A stretch of 34,779 nt of DNA from JBCCEJ01 sp039030335 (lineage in GTDB: Bacteria; Pseudomonadota; Gammaproteobacteria; HK1): the NCBI GenBank assembly GCA_039030335.1, contig JBCCEJ010000059.1, positions 1 to 34,779 of the forward strand, written 5' to 3'. Shown in pieces: positions 16,689 to 24,059 of this stretch. A model generated the notes under the pieces. It had not been told where the DNA came from, did not search any database, and saw nothing but the letters and a program-made list of their open reading frames with translations. A program made the position numbers and the translations under genes. How positions within the stretch are numbered: position 1 is the first letter of the stretch; every line of letters begins with the position of its first letter.

Positions 16689-16694
16689 ATTGTA
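16689..16694 (-). promoter_or_regulatory. Possible -10 element of the SPFH/ATPase operon
   Basis: On the minus strand TACAAT (one mismatch to TATAAT) lies 70 bases before the start at 16619. No good -35 is seen 16-18 bases further upstream. This is the only AT-rich hexamer of this quality in the 282-base divergent region, so it is offered as a weak candidate. Confidence 0.3.
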
Positions 16695-16811
16695 TCGAAT
16701 GCACCTGGGCAACCATAGCCCGCCGCGTAACTGAACTAAGAGATCGACGAGCAGAGAAAGTTCCGTAGCAGTTCTACAAAGGCCGGCTGCCAACTGCACC
16801 AACCTTCTTCC

Positions 16812-16871
16812 AACCGCGCGCGGTTAGTCTGAGCGATCGCTCCAATGCGGAGCGTGTGAGCCGTTGCTCAC
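16812..16871 (+). promoter_or_regulatory. Cluster of palindromes upstream of the aldehyde dehydrogenase gene
   Basis: Four dyads lie in 60 bases: AACCGCGCGCGGTT (16812-16825, perfect), GAGCGATCGCTC (16831-16842, perfect), CGCTCC-N5-GGAGCG (16838-16854, perfect arms) and GTGAGC-CGTT-GCTCAC (16856-16871, perfect arms). They end 30 bases before the start codon. Such density suggests regulator binding sites, possibly for the AcoR-like GAF protein encoded at 19533-20708, or a structured leader. The dyads are visible; the regulator is inferred. Confidence 0.45.
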
Positions 16872-16901
16872 CAGAATACGAACACGAGGAGTAAGCGCGT
16901 C

Positions 16902-18422
16902 ATGCAATACGCAGTTCCAAATACCGAAGGCGCGGTAGTGGATTTCAAGTCCCGTTACGAAAACTATATTGGTGACAAATGAATAGCACCGGTCGCCGGC
17001 GAATACTTCGAGAACCTGTCGCCGGTCAACGGCAAGCTCATTTGTGAAATGCCGAGATCCCGCGAGGCGGATATCAACCTCGCGTTGGACGCCGCTCATA
17101 CCGCTAGCGATGCATGGGGAAAAACGCCGGCCGCCGCGCGGTCGAAAGTGTTGCTGGACATCGCCGACCGAATTGAAGCGAACCTCGAGATGCTCGCGGT
17201 CGCCGAAACGTACGATAACGGCAAGGCCGTGCGCGAGACCTTGAACGCCGACATTCCGTTGACCGTCGATCACTTTCGCTACTTCGCAGGCTGCATTCGA
17301 GCCCAGGAAGGTACGGTTGGGGAAATCGACGAGAAGACGGTCGCTTACCACATCCACGAACCGCTCGGTGTCGTCGGACAGATCATTCCGTGGAACTTCC
17401 CGCTGTTGATGGCGGCCTGGAAACTGGCACCCGCGCTGGCGGCCGGGAATTGCGTTGTGCTGAAGCCAGCCGAACAGACCCCGACGACCATCATGCTGAT
17501 GATGGAGCTCATCGATGATCTGCTGCCGCCCGGCGTCGTCAATGTAGTCAGCGGGTATGGCGAAGAAGCCGGCGCGGCACTCGCCAGCAGCCCGCGGATC
17601 GCGAAAATCGCGTTCACCGGCTCTACGCCAGTCGGCTCGCTGATCATGAAATACGCGGCGGACAATATCGTCCCGTCGACGGTAGAGCTCGGCGGCAAGT
17701 CCCCGAATGTCTATTTCTCAGACATCATGGATTATGAGGACGAGTTTCTCAGCAAGTGTGTCGAGGGCGCAGTTCTCGCGTTCTTCAATCAGGGCGAAGT
17801 CTGCACGTGCCCGTCGCGTCTGTTGGTGCATGAAGACATCTACGAGCGCTTCATTGAGATGGTCATTGCACGCGCATCGATGATCAAGCGCGGCAATCCT
17901 CTCGACACCGACGTCATGGTTGGGGCGCAGGCATCTCAGGAACAGTTCGACAAGATTCTGGACTACCTGAAGATCGGCCAGGAAGAAGGCGCTGAAGTCA
18001 TCACCGGCGGCCGCGAAGCCGTGCTGGAAGGTGACTTTGGCGGCGGATACTACATCGAACCCACGCTGCTGAAAGGCTCGAACAACATGCGGGTCTTCCA
18101 GGAAGAGATCTTTGGACCGGTCGTCTCGGTCACCACCTTCAAGGACGAAGAAGAAGCCCTGACGATTGCGAACGATACGGAGTACGGACTCGGCGCCGGT
18201 GTCTGGACCCGCGATATCAACCGTGCTTACCGCATGGGTCGGGGCATTCAGGCCGGGCGTGTGTGGACCAACTGCTACCACCTCTATCCCGCACATGCGG
18301 CGTTCGGTGGCTACAAGAAGTCCGGCGTAGGTCGCGAAACCCACAAGGTCATGCTCGACCACTACCAGCAGACGAAGAATCTGCTGGTGAGCTACGACGT
18401 CAATCCGCTCGGCTTCTTCTAA
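16902..18422 (+). CDS. exaC: NAD-dependent aldehyde dehydrogenase (ExaC/AldB acetaldehyde dehydrogenase type), interrupted by in-frame TGA at codon 27
   Basis: Read through the TGA at 16980-16982, this is a 506-residue ALDH, exactly the usual ExaC/AldB length. The TGA stands where the family has Trp in the N-terminal G-K-W motif (YIGDK-stop-IAPVAGEYFENLSPVNGK), so TGG to TGA is the simple explanation. A strong GAGGAG 10 bases before ATG 16902 supports this start; the first later ATG (17049) lies inside the fold. Visible motifs: PWNFPLLMAAWKLAPAL, FTGSTPVGS, the general base Glu in VELGGKS (E262 in full numbering) and the catalytic Cys in NQGEVCTCPSR (C301). The C-terminus (YPAHAAFGGYKKSGVGRE, HYQQTKNLLVSY) is that of the acetaldehyde/short-chain group. 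The 440 codons from the TGA to the stop are intact, so the lesion is either very recent or a sequencing error. Confidence 0.88.
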
Positions 18423-18435
18423 GCAGCCGGACTCG

Positions 18436-18464
18436 AGCCGCGCGCCTGTCAGGGGCGCGCGGCT
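18436..18464 (+). terminator. Hairpin terminator after the aldehyde dehydrogenase gene
   Basis: AGCCGCGCGCC (18436-18446) pairs perfectly with GGCGCGCGGCT (18454-18464) around a 7-base loop. The 11-bp, nearly all-GC stem starts 13 bases after the stop codon. The following bases (GCACTTCCGGTT) have no long T-run, so it is a strong hairpin with only a weak terminator tail. Confidence 0.6.
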
Positions 18465-18500
18465 GCACTTCCGGTTACCGTCGTCACAACCCTCAGCACC

Positions 18501-19481
18501 GTGCCCGAGTTTTCCGCACCAGGTCTTGCGGCGCTCGGTGACACGCTGTGCAGGACATTTACTCCAAACGCCCTACACGGCGCCGAATGGGCGGCTTTAG
18601 ACACGTCGCTCGTTGCATCGTTGGGCCTCGCGCTCGACGATCTGTACTCCGAAGCCACCATCGCTGCGCTTGGCGGCGGCGGCACGGCGCATCCGGCCTA
18701 TGCCTGCGACTACGCCGGGCACCAGTTCGGGCGCTTCAATCCATCGCTCGGTGACGGCCGACTCGCGCTGGTAGGTGAATGGCACACGCCGGCCGGATCG
18801 TACGAGGTCAGTCTGAAGGGCGCCGGGCGCACCGCGTTCTCCAGGCATGCGGACGGACTTGCCGGTATCTCGGAGTGTCTTCGCGAATTCGAGCTCGGAC
18901 GGCAACTGGTGGCGCTCGAGATTCCCACAGCGCTGTGCCTTGGCGTGTTGCGCGGCACACAACAGGTTTACCGCAAACGCTTCGAGCACCGCGCGATCCT
19001 TGTGCGCCTGATGCCGAGCCATCTTCGATTTGGATCGTTCGAGGCGCTTTATGCACAGCGGCGTTACGACGTGCTGGGAACGCTGGCGGACTTTGTCATC
19101 CGCAACCACTACCCAAGCCTTCAGGCGCACGCCCGCCCGCACGCCGCGTGGTTTGAAGCAACGGTTATCGCGACTGCCGAGCTGATCGCCCGGTGGCAGT
19201 CAGTGGGGTTCACTCACGGCATGATGAACACCGACAACCAGTCCGTGTTGGGATTCACGCTGGACCTCGGCGAGGCTGCGTTCAACGAATCACGCGATCC
19301 GGAGTTCGTCAGTGCCGCCGAGGACGAGCACCGGCGGTACGCATTCGGGGATCAACCGACCATCGGACTCTGGAACTGCAATGTTCTGGCACGCGCCCTC
19401 TCGCCGCTTATCGAAGCGGACGACCTGCGCAACGCGCTGCGGCGCTACGAGCCGGCATATCTGGCTGGCCCGATCGTTTGA
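18501..19481 (+). CDS. selO: SelO/YdiU-family protein adenylyltransferase, C-terminally truncated
   Basis: SelO is a pseudokinase-fold enzyme that AMPylates protein substrates. This 326-residue copy keeps the N-terminal and core motifs: YAGHQFGRF and SLGDGR, SLKGAGRTAFSRHADG, PSHLRFGSFE, and VGFTHGMMNTDNQS. Against the Pseudomonas syringae SelO catalytic residues as I recall them (K113, E136, D252, N253, D262), the matching K106, E129, D245, N246 and D255 are all present at a constant offset of 7. E. coli SelO has about 478 residues; here the protein stops about 150 residues early, just after the ALSPL-IEADDLRNAL helix. No SelO-like continuation appears in the other frames before the convergent gene. 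The start is GTG, since no suitable ATG exists, and no clear Shine-Dalgarno is seen. Codon use matches the neighbours, so loss looks like a local deletion. Confidence 0.83.
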   Translation: MPEFSAPGLAALGDTLCRTFTPNALHGAEWAALDTSLVASLGLALDDLYSEATIAALGGGGTAHPAYACDYAGHQFGRFNPSLGDGRLALVGEWHTPAGSYEVSLKGAGRTAFSRHADGLAGISECLREFELGRQLVALEIPTALCLGVLRGTQQVYRKRFEHRAILVRLMPSHLRFGSFEALYAQRRYDVLGTLADFVIRNHYPSLQAHARPHAAWFEATVIATAELIARWQSVGFTHGMMNTDNQSVLGFTLDLGEAAFNESRDPEFVSAAEDEHRRYAFGDQPTIGLWNCNVLARALSPLIEADDLRNALRRYEPAYLAGPIV

Positions 19482-19532
19482 GGCCGCGCGCGGTGGGTCC
19501 GCCGATAGCGGAAGACGACCGGGCGGGCAGGA

Positions 19533-20708
19533 TCAGCTCGTCAGCTCGAGCAGTCGCGCGCGTACGAGTTCACCTGTCGCGACGCCTCGTTCAATCTGAC
19601 CGAGCAGACTTGACGGGTCGTCATAAGCAGTCAACGCGCGGTCTACAAGCCCGTCGATACAACGCCTCCACTGCTCCAGCTCTGGCGAATCCGAGCGCGG
19701 CAGCAACGGCCCGCCATACAGTCGCACTGCGTCGTCGACCTGCCCGTTGCGCAGCAGTTTCCAAATCTCCACGACATCTGCCCAGACGGTCGTCGTCAGA
19801 CGATACGGACGCGATCCGATGCCGCCGGCGAGAACGCGCCGCAACTGCGACAACTCGGCCTTCAGCGTGACCTTGCTGACACCGGCATCTCCATAGAGCG
19901 CCGCATGCAGCGCGTCTAGTTGCAGACCGGACGGATTGAGCGACAGCAGACAGAGGATCTCCAGCTGGCGCGGGGTCAGGTTGAGCGGCTTGCCGCGGAA
20001 TCTGACGCTCGGTGCACCGAGCACGCGTAGCGTCAGCTCAGCGGGTGATGGCGCGGTTGGCAAGCGGCTGACGATCGAACGGGCAAGTTCAGTGATGGCC
20101 GCGTGCCCCAGAGGCGTGTGCTTACGCCACGTCGTAGACACGTCGAGCACGCCCAAGGTGCGGCCGGTGCCCGGGTCCACCAGCGGCGCCGCATAACACA
20201 CCCAGTCGTGGACGAATGGAAGAAAATGCTCAGACGAGAACACGGTGACCGGTTGCCCGAGGGTGAGCGAAAGACCGACGGCGTTGGTACCTGCCGCACG
20301 CTCGTGCCATCGCCCGCCAGCCGTAAAGTTGACCGCCTCGGCGCGCTCGCGCATGTGCCGGCTCGCGTGCGTCCACAGCAGTTCACCATGGTGATCGGAG
20401 ATGGCGGCGACATACGACCCTTCCGCTGCCAGGGTCTTCAACCGCTCGATCTCAGCGCCGGCGGCGGCGAACACCGGCGACTCCCGCCAGCGGCGCTCCA
20501 GGTCGTCGATGCAGCCGGTCGGCGCGCGCTGCAGCTGGATGCTGACGCTGTCGGCGCAGCGCTGCCACGAAGACGTAATGTGCGACCCGACCTCGCCCGG
20601 ATGCGCGCCGTGAGCATCGATTACGAAGCGGCGCCACTGGTCCTCAGTAGCGCTGCGCCGTTGTAAGAGGCTACCCGGCGTACCTGCCATCCGCATAACT
20701 CCGAGCAT
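19533..20708 (-). CDS. GAF domain transcriptional regulator, AcoR-like N-terminus with winged-helix C-terminus
   Basis: The first ~210 of 391 residues match the sensory half of AcoR-type activators: SWQRC near 47-51, a GAF domain with RWHERAAGTNAVG (about 133-145), and SSEHFLPFVHDWVCYAAPLVDP. No sigma-54-interacting AAA+ domain follows. Instead residues about 225-310 form an OmpR/SARP-like winged helix (RVLGAPSVRFRGKPLNLTPR, then LYGDAGVSKVTLKAELSQLRR). Such GAF proteins are often found beside ExaC-type aldehyde dehydrogenases, which fits the gene order here: dehydrogenase, truncated SelO, then this gene facing them. I infer that it senses a small molecule (acetoin- or aldehyde-like) and controls the dehydrogenase. 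The start is the first of three candidate Met codons (1, 5 and 7). Confidence 0.8.
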   Translation of the reverse strand: MLGVMRMAGTPGSLLQRRSATEDQWRRFVIDAHGAHPGEVGSHITSSWQRCADSVSIQLQRAPTGCIDDLERRWRESPVFAAAGAEIERLKTLAAEGSYVAAISDHHGELLWTHASRHMRERAEAVNFTAGGRWHERAAGTNAVGLSLTLGQPVTVFSSEHFLPFVHDWVCYAAPLVDPGTGRTLGVLDVSTTWRKHTPLGHAAITELARSIVSRLPTAPSPAELTLRVLGAPSVRFRGKPLNLTPRQLEILCLLSLNPSGLQLDALHAALYGDAGVSKVTLKAELSQLRRVLAGGIGSRPYRLTTTVWADVVEIWKLLRNGQVDDAVRLYGGPLLPRSDSPELEQWRRCIDGLVDRALTAYDDPSSLLGQIERGVATGELVRARLLELTS

Positions 20709-20766
20709 TTTCGTTCGCAGTTACCGACACGCTACACCTCGCGGCCCGGCTGCAAACCCGAGCATG

Positions 20767-20785
20767 GATACGAATGATTCTTATT
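20767..20785 (+). promoter_or_regulatory. Weak Fur-box-like sequence in the divergent promoter region
   Basis: GATACGAATGATTCTTATT matches the 19-base E. coli Fur box at 12 positions by eye. It lies in the only AT-rich patch of the 234-base region between the GAF regulator (minus) and the thioesterase (plus). It may simply be the core promoter of the GAF gene. Confidence 0.25.
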
Positions 20786-20942
20786 TAACTCCCTCCCTCG
20801 CCATCGATCAATCGCTGCCGGGCGGCAATGCGCGGTGGCTGCTACGCCCCAGGCGCCGCACGCACGACCAGGAGACGGCGCAGCAGGCATACTGGCGCCC
20901 TTTGCGACGGCACCAACATCTGGCCGGAAGAGTAACGAGACC

Positions 20943-21776
20943 ATGTTTGCTGATTTGATGACCCTCACCGACGAGGGCGGCGATGTTTTGATAGCACCGC
21001 CAGCTCCTGACAAAGGGGAGCGACTGTATGGCGGCCAGTTCCTGGCCCAGTCGGTACGCGCCGCGCAGGCGACGACGACTACCGATCGCGTGGTAAATGC
21101 CCTGCACGGGTATTTCATGCGACCGGGCGACGTGGATGCGCCCATCGAGATGCAGGTCGAACGGCTGCGTGACGGTCGCACGTTTTCGACGCGCGAGGTG
21201 CGCGCGCGTCAGAGCGGCAAGGTGCTGTTTCAGGCCACCATTTCATTCCAGGTGCCGGACGAGACCCCGGAGTATGCCGGCAGCGCGCTGCCCGAGGTGC
21301 CGCCACCAGATGCCGTGCACGGCACCTATGATGACTTCACCCTCGCGGTCTCGGGTGAGACGGATTGGCACGGCCGCGACCGGCCGATCGACATCCGCTA
21401 TATCAACCCACCTACGGCCGAACGCGGAGTGCCGGTAACCGAAGATCAGTTGATGTGGACGCGGATCCGCACAACGCTGCCGGATGACCCTGCCCTGCAT
21501 CTCGCAGGCCTTGCGTATCTGAGCGATGCGACGCTCGTCGACCACATCATGCTGCCGCTCGGCAAACGCTGGCAGGACAAGGACTTCGCGGGCACGAGCC
21601 TGGATCACTGCATGTGGTTTCACCGCCCCACCCGCAGCGACGAGTGGCTGTTGTTCCGCCAGAGCGTTGATGCCACCGGGCGCGGGCGCGGCCTGGCGCG
21701 CGGGCGTTTCTACGCGGCCGACGGCACACTCGTCGCCACGTGCATGCAGGAAGGACTGATGCGGTGGCTCGCCTGA
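20943..21776 (+). CDS. tesB: Acyl-CoA thioesterase II (TesB family)
   Basis: This 277-residue double-hotdog protein hydrolyses acyl-CoA to free acid and CoA. Typical stretches are ERLYGGQFLAQSVRAA (about 26-41), LHGYFMRPGD, RARQSGKVLFQATISFQ, LAYLSDATL with the catalytic Asp, GTSLDHCMWFHRP with the Ser/Thr position, and TCMQEGLMR with the catalytic Gln. E. coli TesB has 286 residues. The frame stays open 36 codons further upstream, but that stretch is unlike TesB, and ATG 20943 begins the conserved fold. The next gene's GTG start lies inside its last codons. It may help recycle CoA for the large CoA-thioester operon nearby. Confidence 0.88.
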   Translation: MFADLMTLTDEGGDVLIAPPAPDKGERLYGGQFLAQSVRAAQATTTTDRVVNALHGYFMRPGDVDAPIEMQVERLRDGRTFSTREVRARQSGKVLFQATISFQVPDETPEYAGSALPEVPPPDAVHGTYDDFTLAVSGETDWHGRDRPIDIRYINPPTAERGVPVTEDQLMWTRIRTTLPDDPALHLAGLAYLSDATLVDHIMLPLGKRWQDKDFAGTSLDHCMWFHRPTRSDEWLLFRQSVDATGRGRGLARGRFYAADGTLVATCMQEGLMRWLA

Positions 21777-22297
21777 TCGGGCCGTCGCGTCAATCCGCGC
21801 CGGACGTGACTGTACGTGCGTTCGACGGGCGCGACTGGCCGCACATCCAGCGGATATACCAACAGGGCATCGACACCGGGCAGGCGACGTTCGAGACCGA
21901 GGCACCCGCCGACTGGGCGACGTTCGATGCCAAATGCCTGCCCGTCGCGCGACTGGCTGCCGTGGTCGCGGGGCAATTTGCAGGCTGGGTCGCACTCGCA
22001 CCGGTGTCAAAACGCCCGGTCTATAACGGAGTCGCCGAATTCAGTATCTACATCGCGCCCGAATGCCGCGGGCAAGGCATCGGCGCGCACCTGATGCACG
22101 CCCTCGTGGATGCGGCCGAAGAACACGGGATCTGGACGCTGCAAGCCAGCACTTTTCCGGAGAACCGCGAGAGCCTGGGCTTACAGCGAAAGTTCGGTTT
22201 CCGGGTGATCGGACGCCGTGAACGTGTCGCGCGGCACTACGGCGTATGGCGCGACACGGTGCTGACCGAGCGACGAAGTCGGAAAGTTGGCAGGTAA
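21764..22297 (+). CDS. GNAT family N-acetyltransferase (phosphinothricin acetyltransferase-like)
   Basis: This 177-residue GNAT domain has DVTVRAFDGRDWPHIQRIYQ at the start and GQATFETEAP, as in Pat/Bar-like proteins. The acetyl-CoA-binding loop is ECRGQGIGAHLM (about 105-116), followed by LQASTFPENRESLGLQRKFGFRVIG. The family acetylates small amines such as methionine sulfoximine or phosphinothricin; the natural substrate here is unknown. I chose GTG 21764 because GGAAGGA sits 8 bases upstream; the frame also opens at GTG 21740. It overlaps the tesB end by 13 bases, so the two genes are coupled. It ends 69 bases before the convergent aldolase stop. Confidence 0.85.
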   Translation: MARLIGPSRQSAPDVTVRAFDGRDWPHIQRIYQQGIDTGQATFETEAPADWATFDAKCLPVARLAAVVAGQFAGWVALAPVSKRPVYNGVAEFSIYIAPECRGQGIGAHLMHALVDAAEEHGIWTLQASTFPENRESLGLQRKFGFRVIGRRERVARHYGVWRDTVLTERRSRKVGR

Positions 22298-22313
22298 CCG
22301 GCTGCGACGACGT

Positions 22314-22327
22314 GGCGACAGGTCGCC
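22314..22327. terminator. Small hairpin between convergent genes
   Basis: GGCGAC-AG-GTCGCC is a perfect 6-bp inverted repeat between the acetyltransferase stop and the aldolase stop. It is short, has no T-run on either side and is only a weak terminator candidate. Confidence 0.2.
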
Positions 22328-22366
22328 GCACCATATCCGGCACGGCAACCCGGTCGCGCCAGACCA

Positions 22367-23128
22367 TCAGACTGCGTATTCGACCCCGTTGCGCTCGAGC
22401 AGGCGCAAGAGGCCAGGCCACTCGCGTTGACCGAGCTCGGGCGCCGAGCCTCTCGCCGCGTACTGTTCGAGCGTCTCTTCGAGCACCTTGGGATCGATCG
22501 GCTGCACACCACCGGCCATCGACGCCGCGCTCTCCTGGATCTGGCAGGACAACTCCAGGTAGTACATCCGCACGAATGCGGCCGGAATCGTGTGCCCCAT
22601 CGTCATCAGGCCGTGGTTGCGCATGACGACGCAATTGGTCTTGCCGCAGCCGTGTCCGATGTCTTCCGGCGTCTCCGTCGTGCCGGGCCCCGTGTAGTCG
22701 AAATAGCTCACCTCGTTGTAGATGATGAGCGCGTGCTGACTGATCGGCTGCAGACCTTCCTTCGTCGACGAAACCACCACACCGGCACGCGTGTGCGTGT
22801 GGAGCACGCAGTTGATGTCCGGACGCGCCCCGTAGATGCCGCTGTGGATGTTGAAGCCGGCCATGTTGAACGCACCCGGCTCGCCGACGACGTTGCCGTC
22901 CATATCCATCTTGACGAGGCTCGACGCGGTGACTTCATCGAACAGTTCGCCGTAGCGGTTGATGAGGAACGTACCGTCCTCATCCGGCACGCGCGCAGAC
23001 AGGTGCGTGTAGATGAGATCGGTCATGCGGTAGTGATGTATCAGGCGGTACAACGCGGCGAGATCGCAGCGCGTGCGCCATTCGGCATCGGAGATGGAAC
23101 TGGACACATTAATCGGAGTAACGCTCAT
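22367..23128 (-). CDS. Class II aldolase/adducin family protein
   Basis: This 253-residue protein shows the zinc-binding layout of the L-fuculose-1-phosphate aldolase/adducin fold: LIYTHLSAR near residue 38, the HTH pair in CVLHTHTRAG, and a third His in VMRNHGLMTMG. A Glu-containing GEPGAFNMAGFNIH segment lies between. Members cleave or epimerise sugar phosphates, or decarboxylate/aldol-cleave small acids; many operon-borne members are uncharacterised. The frame is open far upstream, but ATG 23128 has GGAGGT five bases upstream and begins the conserved part. It is the last gene of the eight-gene operon, so it may perform the final C-C cleavage. That role is inferred. Confidence 0.85.
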   Translation of the reverse strand: MSVTPINVSSSISDAEWRTRCDLAALYRLIHHYRMTDLIYTHLSARVPDEDGTFLINRYGELFDEVTASSLVKMDMDGNVVGEPGAFNMAGFNIHSGIYGARPDINCVLHTHTRAGVVVSSTKEGLQPISQHALIIYNEVSYFDYTGPGTTETPEDIGHGCGKTNCVVMRNHGLMTMGHTIPAAFVRMYYLELSCQIQESAASMAGGVQPIDPKVLEETLEQYAARGSAPELGQREWPGLLRLLERNGVEYAV

Positions 23129-23147
23129 CGGAACCTCCTTGATGAAA

Positions 23148-24035
23148 TCAATTGACATGCAGCGCGCAGAACGCAGCGATGCGGGCGACGGCTTCATCAG
23201 CCTCGGGTAGAGCCGGCACACCGTGCCAGCCGTGAATGGCGTCGGGGTAGACCTCCAGCGTGACCGGGCTGCCGGCCATCGCGACGGCGCGCGCGTAGGC
23301 GACGCTGTCATCCAGCATCGTCTCAGCGCTGCCGACCTGCAGCAACTGTGGGGGCAGGCTCGTCAGGTCGCCGTGCAACGGGGAAGCCTCGGGATGATCC
23401 GGCGAACCACCGGCCAGGTAGTAGGCCGCCATCCGATCGAGATAGCCTTTCGAAATCACCGGATCGACGTCAGCGAGATCCCGATAGCTGGCGCCGCATT
23501 GTGTCAGCTCCATCCACGGGCTCAACGGAACGACGCCCGCCGGCAAAGGATCGCCGCTGCGTCTGGCGGCCTGCAGCAGCGCCGCGCTCAGCCCGCCGCC
23601 CGCGGAAATGCCACCTACGATTACGCGGTCGGCAGCTGCGCGCTCGGCCAGCAACCATCGGTACGCGGTCATGACATCGTCGATCGCCGCTGGAAACGGG
23701 TGCTCGGGCGCGAGGCGATATTCGACGGACAGCACTGCCATTCCACAGGCCGCAGCAAGTCGTGCTGCCGGCAGGCGGCTCGATGGCACCGATCCCCGGT
23801 AATAACCCCCGCCGTGAATGAAATAGAACACTTTCGACGGGTCCGAGTGCGGCAACGCTATCCACTCGCAGGCGACACCGTCAGCTGAGAGCGGCGCGTA
23901 CGTGGTTCCCACCGGCAACAGAGAATCGTTCGTACGGGCCTCGGACTCGGCACGAAGCTGTTCGACCGATTTTGCCGGCGTATAAGGATTTGCGCGGTGT
24001 TTGGCGATCGCGGCATCGAGTTCAGGACTGCCCAT
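23148..24035 (-). CDS. Alpha/beta hydrolase, hormone-sensitive-lipase (HSL) family esterase
   Basis: This 295-residue esterase shows the oxyanion-hole motif HGGGYYRGS (about 74-82), the nucleophile elbow GISAGGG (about 141-147), an Asp-containing SAETMLDD segment and a late His in YPDAIHGWH. This is the standard HSL-family Ser-Asp-His layout. GAGGAG 8 bases upstream supports the start. It lies between the aldolase (19 bases) and the SCP2/hydrolase fusion (24 bases) in the operon. It likely hydrolyses an ester or lactone of the pathway's substrate or an intermediate. Confidence 0.88.
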   Translation of the reverse strand: MGSPELDAAIAKHRANPYTPAKSVEQLRAESEARTNDSLLPVGTTYAPLSADGVACEWIALPHSDPSKVFYFIHGGGYYRGSVPSSRLPAARLAAACGMAVLSVEYRLAPEHPFPAAIDDVMTAYRWLLAERAAADRVIVGGISAGGGLSAALLQAARRSGDPLPAGVVPLSPWMELTQCGASYRDLADVDPVISKGYLDRMAAYYLAGGSPDHPEASPLHGDLTSLPPQLLQVGSAETMLDDSVAYARAVAMAGSPVTLEVYPDAIHGWHGVPALPEADEAVARIAAFCALHVN

Positions 24036-24059
24036 CGGGGTCGCTCCTCAGTAAAAGTT

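Noticed and set aside
16980..16982. TGA in the aldehyde dehydrogenase as a selenocysteine codon
   Set aside because: It stands at a conserved Trp, far from the catalytic Cys, and no SECIS-like hairpin is visible just downstream.
17049..18422. Aldehyde dehydrogenase starting at ATG 17049
   Set aside because: This start lies 49 codons inside the fold and has no ribosome site, whereas ATG 16902 has GAGGAG and restores the normal 506-residue length.
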